A DNA stretch of 64,000 nucleotides from Adineta vaga (Eukaryota > Rotifera). The notes under the pieces were generated by a model. The model searched no databases and was not told the DNA's origin. It saw nothing but the letters and a program-made list of their open reading frames with translations. A program made the translations under genes and the position numbers. Location: positions 16,864,001 to 16,928,000 of the forward strand of contig CP075494.1 of NCBI GenBank assembly GCA_021613535.1, in the 5' to 3' direction. This document shows positions 57,246-64,000 of this stretch, in pieces (within the stretch, counting starts at the first letter, position 1; each line of letters begins with the position of its first letter).

Positions 57246-60200
57246 GACCAGCATCATCTGCACAAACATGTCTTTATCTTGATCACAAACGATCTATCGA
57301 CGTGAACAAACAACAAGCAATACTCATTAGTAATCTACCATTTATTTATCGTCTTCATGCACAACATACTTTATCAATAAAACGACTTCATCGAGCTCTC
57401 CAACTCGTCGTTGATAAACATCCATCACTTCATACATCACTCATCTTTGATACACAAAATAATCAACTCATCCAACGAATCACATCTCACAAGCATAGCA
57501 ACAACAAAACAATGTTCTCATTTACTCAAAGTAGCTATGAAACAGATGAACAACTCAACAATATCATGCATGATGAAAGAAAAAATACTCAACATTTTGA
57601 TCTGGCTCAAGGTCTTGTCTTTCGATGTCATCTTATACATTACAAAGAGATCATCTCATCAAATGATCTTCTTTCTCATAAAGATCTACTTATCTTCAAT
57701 TTTCATCATGCTTTATTTGATTTTCCATCGATGAATATCTTTCTTCATGATCTCAATCAAGCCTATACAACAAGTCAACTATCTATTGATCAAGACAACA
57801 CTACTCTACGCTATCTCGATTGTAAATATACAAATTGTTTATCTCCTTTCTTCTCTTTTCATAAAACATTACTCATCTATCTTGTTTAGATGCTGTCATC
57901 GAACAACAAATGTCAATGACTGGTGCACAAATGTATTGGTATGATACTCTTTATGGTTGTCAACTCGATCAACCTCTATCATTACCCTATGATCGACATC
58001 GTCTCTCAAACGAATATTCATCTCATCGTGCAGCATCTATCTCATTCGATTTTGGTCAAGATCTTTCACATGAGTTTCTCACCTATGCATCATCACATGA
58101 TATCTCACTTCAACATCTCACATTTGCTATCTATTTCATATTCTTATTCAGATTGACTAAAGGACAAAGAGATCTATGTCTTGGAATGACTATTAATAAT
58201 CGATATCGAGATGAACTTCGATCAGTGATTGGGTTATTTGATAATATCATTCCATTGAGATGTGAACTTGATGTGGATTGGTGTTTTGATCAAGTGATGA
58301 ACAATGTTCGAGAGATGATGACACGTTCAATTAAATATTCTTATTATCCACTTGAACGTATTCTACGTGATCAGCATTTTCATCTAACGCCACATGCTGC
58401 ATGTGTCCATACATCATTTGAATTTATATCATCATCATCATCATCGAAGGGAGAAGATAACACGAATGAAATCGATATTGGCAATAGTAGATTATCTCCG
58501 ATACCATTGTCAATAATCATGAACAAAGATGAAATGATGAGTCAGTGGGAATTCTATCTTTCTGTTCATCATGATATTCATTCGAGTCAGATGTCATGCA
58601 CAATCCATGCATCACTTGATTTCTTTTATCGAGACACAGTTGCATTGATCTCACAGCGATTTCATTCATTCTTACATCAACTATTTACATCTATTGATAA
58701 TCAACTGAATAAATCGATCTATGAATTATCATTCATATTACCCAACGAAAGATTACTCACACAATCGTTGAACAACACTACTCAAATATCATTCTCTTCG
58801 ATGAGATGTATTCATCATGAATTTGTGCGTCAAGTGATGAGCCATCCACAAAAACTAGCTGTTGAATTGGATGATCAATCTTTGACATATGCTGAACTAT
58901 TATATTATGTTCAGCTGTTATCGTCACACCTCTTAACTCACTATAATATCCTTCCAGGTGAAGTAATTTGTCAATGTGTCGAGAGAAGTCTGTCAATGGT
59001 GAGTCGGTTCTTTTAACAAGTCTTCTCTTGCACATATCATTAATATTTCTCAGGTCATTGGTACGATGGGAATCGAAATGGTAGGTGGTGTGTATTGCCC
59101 ATTATCACCTCGAGATCCACAGTATCGATTAAATACACTTCTAAAACAAACTGAAGCTCGGCTTGTTCTTGTGCATCATTTAACAAAACATAAGGTCGTC
59201 GATCATAGTAATTTATGCGATGTTGAGTGGATATTGAGGGAGAATGCTGTGAACAATGTCTGCGACGTTTACCGATTGTCAAATGTAGTAGTCACGGCGG
59301 ATGACATAGCTTATATCATTTTCACCAGTGGATCTACTGGCATACCAAAGCCGGTGAGTAATTTTGATCCCATGACTATGAAGCTGGATCGACTGTTTCG
59401 CCCTGTTTTAGGTTCAAGTACGACATCGAAATTTTACTCAATTTATGTGCTCATTATTCCATAGTGGTGTATTGAATGAGAACGACATAATTGTACAAAT
59501 TGCGCGTTGCTCTTATGATGCTCACGTTCAAGATATAATAGGTTCATTAACCACTGGAACCACTCTGGCTATGCTACATCCAGGAGGAATCATTGATTTC
59601 GATTATCTTGCCACGGTTATCGAAAAAAAAAGAATTACTTGTATCACTACTGTACCAATCATATTACAAAATTTCTTCACTTTTCTCCGACAAAACCGAT
59701 ATCTCAATGCCACCAGATATCTACGGTCCATTTCTGCTGGCGGTATGCGATCTCTAGATGAATACATTATTTCGTATAACACTTTGCACTACATTCTAGG
59801 TGAGGCCTACTCTGTACAATTAGCAAAACTAATTCAAACCACAGTGAAATTTGATTGTCAACTGTGGAATGTGTATGGACCCGCCGAGGCAACTATTGGT
59901 TGTTTATTTTACCTACTCAATAGGACAGAAGATATGCAGAACGTTCCTATTGGTAAACCACTTCCTAACTATCGATGTATGATCATGGATGATTATTCAC
60001 AATCCCCTCTGGCAAATCAAGAAGGTGAATTATACATTGGAGGGGTAGGCGTCTTTGCCGGATATCTCGGACGCGATGATTTGACATCGAAAGCACTTAT
60101 CGATGTCAACGGTGAGCTGTTCTATCGAACAGGCGATCTTGTACGAATGGATGCAAATGGAATGCTTCATTACATTGGTCGAAAAGATCATCAAGTCAAA

Positions 60201-60822
60201 CTTCGAGGACAACGCATTGAACTTGGTGAAATCGAACGATGTTTACTCAACATGTCCATCATCTCTGCTTGTGTTGTTATCAAATGGAATGAAGATCATC
60301 TTGTGGCTTATATTCAATCTTCTCATCTCATAGAAGAACAACAACTCAGACAACATTGCCAATCTCATCTTCCACCACATATGATTCCATCTTTTTTCAT
60401 CATTCTCGAACAACTACCTCTGAATGCTAATGGCAAGATTGATCGAAAACATCTTCCTTCACCTCAGTTTCCATCATCGACTTCATCAAAATATTCTACG
60501 AATGTCGGCGATGAATTCCTACAACCAACAAATGACATCGAACAGATCATTCATAAAATCTGGTGTGATATCTTTCATCAGAACCAAATCTCCATCAACA
60601 CCAATATCTTTACAATTGGTGGTCATTCTCTCCTTGTCATGCAACTCTTTCATCGATATAAGATCGAGTTTCATCTAGAATCTAGTTCTCTTTCCATTTT
60701 CCATTTTTTTCAATATCCAACCATCGCCGAGCATGCCCATTTCATTCATCAAACTCTTAACATCATCATTGAAGACATTGATCATCATCATCACCAATGG
60801 TCAACGTTACATCTCACTCAAG
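57246..60822 (+). CDS. NRPS module: C-A-PCP, four introns removed
   Basis: Exons are 57246-57821, 57890-58998, 59054-59353 and 59412-60822; the spacers are GT-AG introns of 55-68 bp, all in phase. The condensation domain has HALQLVVDKHPSL-like C2 (RALQLVVDKHPSLHTSL) and C3 FHHALFDFPS, so the usual DG glycine is Phe, then YWYDTLYGC, IGLFDNIIPLR and YYPLERIL. The adenylation domain has LTYAELL, FTSGSTGIPKP split by an intron inside core A3, A4 YDAHVQD, A5 VYGPAEATIG, GELYIGGVGV, YRTGDLVRMD, LRGQRIELGEIE and LPLNANGKIDRKHLP. By-eye pocket code DAQTIAVIG is not one I can assign. The carrier is FTIGGHSLLVM with its Ser. The module loads one unknown amino acid. Intact as read; it ends at LTQG before an intron. 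Confidence 0.85.
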
Positions 60823-60881
60823 GTAAATGCTACCGTCATATACACTTCACTAACTCTATTACCTCTTTCTCTTCATTCTAG

Positions 60882-62453
60882 CAAAGGCATCGTACGCACA
60901 AGAACGTATCTTCTTAGATGAACACATTCGTTTCTTCTCCTCCTCCTCCTCTTCCTCCTTCTCATCATCATCATCATCATCATCCATAAATGCCAGTCAT
61001 CATTATAACATCTATGCGATTCCATTACTATATCGTCTCTCATCTCACAATACTTATGTTTCAATCTTTCGATTACGTCATGCATTTCAAAGTCTTATCA
61101 GCAAACATAACATTCTTCGAACAGCACTCTATCTGAATGATGCCAATGGTAGTATTGTACAAGAACGTTTAGATGTATCTTCAAATATGAATGATATGAT
61201 ATCATGTCGATTCACTGTTGTTAACCTTGACAATGATGATGATGATGATGATCGTCATCGACGTGATATTGTTCACAACATTCTTATTCGAAGTGATTTG
61301 TTTGATTTATCACAAGGATACGTCATCAATTGTCATCTTCTTCGCCACTATCGATCATCATCATCATCATCATCATCTTTGCCAGATAATGATGATCTTC
61401 TGACTACAGGCGATTGGATCTTATTTACTCTTCATCATGCAGCATTTGATGGAGCGTCAAGATCGATCTTCCTTCGTGATCTTGCTCTCGCTTACGACCA
61501 GAATGAGAATTTCTTGTTGAATACTGATACATTGCAATATATTGATTATTCTGTATATGAACATTGCATGGATATGACATTATCTTGTCAATTCTGGCGT
61601 GATCAACTACAAGGATATGATTTTCAACGTCATTTATCATTACCTCTTGATCGACATCGTTCATCAACTGATCAACGATCACATGTAGCATGTACAGTTC
61701 AATTGATATTCGATGATGACATATGCACATCATTTCTTCATTATGCATCATCGCATCATCTCACTTTCTTTCAACTTGGGTTGGCTACATTCTATACATT
61801 TCTATTCAAATTAACTCATGGCCACCGTGATTTGTGTGTAGCTTCGATCAATGCTAATCGATATCGAAATGAAATACTCAATATAATAGGCATGTTTGTA
61901 TCAACATTACCATACCGTCTTCATATCGACGATCACCACTGGTCATTTGATGAACTTGTGAGACATGTACAAGAGAAATGTTTATCGATCCTGGAACATT
62001 CTCATTATCCATTACAAGAGATTCTCTCCCAGTTCCATGTCAATCAATCGAATGCTGCATTTCTCGACATGATGTTTGATTTAATAACTGTTTCTTCTGA
62101 ACATACTCAACTATCTTTGGATAGAGCAAACTTGGAGCAACTATCATTAGAAGAAACAGATGAAATGGCTAAATTTGATTCTATGTTCACATTAGTTTAT
62201 GATTCAACATCACATGTTGATCGATTATCATGTGTTTTAGTGTGCTCACAAGATGTGTTCGAGCAGTCATCAGTGGTACTTTTAAGTCAAAGACTACGAC
62301 ATTTCTATCAACAGCTTTTTTCATTAAATCTAAGTGTCGATGAAACGAATTCATGTCGTGAGTCAATATGGAAACTTGATCTTATTTTGCCGGAAGAAGC
62401 TAGTGAAATCAGCGACGTCTTATTTTGTCAACAATCCAATATCGTGAACGAAG
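60882..62453 (+). CDS. NRPS condensation domain with poly-Ser/poly-Asp tracts
   Basis: It is joined to the carrier by a 59-bp intron (acceptor CATTCTAG), reading Q-AKASYAQERIFLDEHIRF. It is a complete condensation domain, closely related to that at 46776-48266: LHHAAFDGAS (catalytic), YIDYSVYE...FWRDQLQGY, IGMFVSTLPYRLH, EHSHYPLQEIL. Three triplet expansions enlarge it: a serine run of about 15 with one Phe (about 60931-60987), an aspartate run of six (about 61234-61251) and a serine run of eight (about 61351-61380). They lie outside the catalytic motifs. The exon ends after NIVNEG at a GTATAT donor (62454), exactly as in the related exon. It should form the bond from the preceding module to the next acceptor, or act as a spacer. 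Confidence 0.82.
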
Positions 62454-63277
62454 GTATATTCATGTTCATTTGTTGACAACTTGAAGTGCTGTATTCTTGA
62501 AAATGACATAAGGTTCTTGATTACCCAAATAGCTTCGATTCACATGGTTACTGCCTGATTGTCAAAGACTTTCTGATGATTTTCAGCAGATGAAAGCTTG
62601 ATCATAAGTAAAAAGAAGGTTTTCTTACCTAGGTTATTATGCTTAGCTTAGATTCACTTGGAATGACAATAGAAATCATATATTCTTACGCTAATATGTA
62701 GATGTCATTCAATTGTCGACTCTTGCTCTGCTCGAATATGATATATCATGGTATTATCTTCATACCATATGAAATACGGCTTTTGATAACTTGCAGATGA
62801 TTTATAGAAGATTATCTTATGTCTACGCATAAGAGAAAAGAAATCATTCTGCAAGCTGCTTGATCAACCGGAGTAAAATCTGAAGCAATCCGATTCCAGT
62901 AGGATTGCTCTCATCTAATGGAAGGATACAGAGTAATATGGTTCAGGCGAGTTTCGAGACTTGAGGATTGTTTTTTATGTATTTCCAGCAATAACATCTT
63001 TCGCATCGTAAGACTAAAGAAATAGGTCAATAGTGCTCTATTTCTAATTATTAACGATTGCTTTCATTACCAACTATTGTCAGTGTTTATCTTGATTGCA
63101 GTGAGTCTCCCTCTTAGAAACAATAGATCAATTTTGAAGATGGGTCCGAGTGATTCTTTGATGCTATTGAGTCATAAGGCAAGTGTAAAGAGTCAGAATA
63201 GCCTATACTGGTTTGACCTACTTCTCCCTTACACATTATTATTAAAAATGTATTATTGACCACATCATACAATCTAG
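62454..63277 (+). other. NRPS intron, 824 bp
   Basis: GT at 62454 and AG at 63276-63277 (AATCTAG) are in phase and give NIVNEAPASYAQARIWLDER. No adenylation-domain coding is seen inside it. It is longer than most introns here but much shorter than the one at 48267-57245. Confidence 0.6.
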
Positions 63278-64000
63278 CACCAGCATCCTATGCTCAAGCT
63301 CGCATTTGGCTCGATGAACGACTTCGATTCGATCCAGAAAATCCACAAGTGGCTATCTATAACATGCCTTTTGTCTATCGTCTCTCTCCAGATAACACTT
63401 TGTCTATTCAACGATTTCATCGAGCTCTCCAACTCGTCGTTGATAAACATCCATCACTTCATACATCACTCATCTTTGATACACAAAATAATCAACTCAT
63501 CCAACGAATCACATCTCACAAGCATAGCAACAACAAAACAATGTTCTCATTTACTCAAAGTAGCTATGAAACAGATGAACAACTCAACAATATCATGCAT
63601 GATGAAAGAAAAAATACTCAACATTTTGATCTGGCTCAAGGTCTTGTCTTTCGATGTCATCTTATACATTACAAAGAGATCATCTCATCAAATGATCTTC
63701 TTTCTCATAAAGATCTACTTATCTTCAATTTTCATCATGCTTTATTTGATTTTCCATCGATGAATATCTTTCTTCATGATCTCAATCAAGCCTATACAAC
63801 AAGTCAACTATCTATTGATCAAGACAACACTACTCTACGCTATCTCGATTGTAAATATACAAATTGTTTATCTCCTTTCTTCTCTTTTCATAAAACATTA
63901 CTCATCTATCTTGTTTAGATGCTGTCATCGAACAACAAATGTCAATGACTGGTGCACAAATGTATTGGTATGATACTCTTTATGGTTGTCAACTCGATCA
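63278..64000 (+). CDS. NRPS condensation domain, partial at window end
   Basis: Exon 63278-63850, intron 63851-63918, then an exon running off the edge. The N-terminal 46 residues (APASYAQARIWLDERLRF...IYNMPFVYRL) are well formed and differ from the copy at 57246. From 63416 to the end the DNA is identical to 57387-57971, intron included. The catalytic motif is therefore the same unusual HHALFDF. A following A-PCP is expected beyond the window. Confidence 0.8.

Noticed and set aside
43446-64000. NRPS as bacterial contamination
   Set aside because: At least six in-phase short GT-AG introns interrupt the domains, and host-type transposons flank and enter the gene.
1-64000. tRNA or rRNA genes
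   Set aside because: None could be recognised by eye; a covariance-model scan would be needed to exclude short ones.

Overview
The window looks like nuclear DNA of a bdelloid rotifer (Adineta/Rotaria type). It is AT-rich eukaryotic sequence whose real genes are cut by very short GT-AG introns of about 45-60 bp. The gene content also fits bdelloids: an ADP-ribosyltransferase-TPR protein, an NHL-repeat membrane protein, an orphan rhodopsin-like receptor, many hAT, Helitron, piggyBac-like and mariner-like elements, and an intron-bearing non-ribosomal peptide synthetase (NRPS) of the horizontally acquired kind known from bdelloids. The species call is inference. A run of 23 Ns at 32461-32483 is an assembly gap.

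Region 1 (1-13800) is the gene-bearing left part. It holds the 5' part of an NHL-repeat membrane protein (minus) with a 166-bp MITE inserted in frame, an F-box/LRR-like fragment (plus), an ART-TPR gene (minus) split by one in-frame TAA, and a homocysteine S-methyltransferase (plus). The methyltransferase is interrupted at codon 25 by a complete, apparently intact 3,065-bp hAT transposon and also carries a one-base frameshift. A 7TM receptor (plus) follows. Region 2 (13800-26440) holds a TTAA-flanked element and a large decayed OTU-type Helitron on the minus strand. The Helitron has an OTU protease, a HUH/Y replication initiator and a PIF1-like helicase. It is split by a 3.2-kb RTE-like LINE flanked by a 12-bp target duplication.

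Region 3 (26440-43440) has no gene I can support. It contains non-autonomous DNA elements (mariner-like, hAT-like, foldback, TTAA-type), a 51-bp degenerate tandem repeat and a dispersed repeat family with a CCCTCGACTG core.

Region 4 (43446-64000, plus strand) is the NRPS gene or its remains: tail of a heterocyclization domain, A(Cys)-Ox-PCP, C, [9-kb TE-filled intron or gap], C, A-PCP, C, [0.8-kb intron], C, continuing past the window. The first adenylation domain carries the nine-residue cysteine code DLYNLSLIW and an FMN oxidase domain inside the A domain. This is the logic of a thiazole-forming module, but its cyclization domain is almost wholly missing. Splicing twice joins one condensation domain directly to a second one. 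The second member of each C-C pair shares an exactly identical tract of at least 585 bp, intron included, 6,029 bp apart. Reading frames and domain order suggest a partly functional or recently rearranged biosynthetic gene. Several frameshifts sit in homopolymers, so sequencing error must be excluded before calling pseudogenes.
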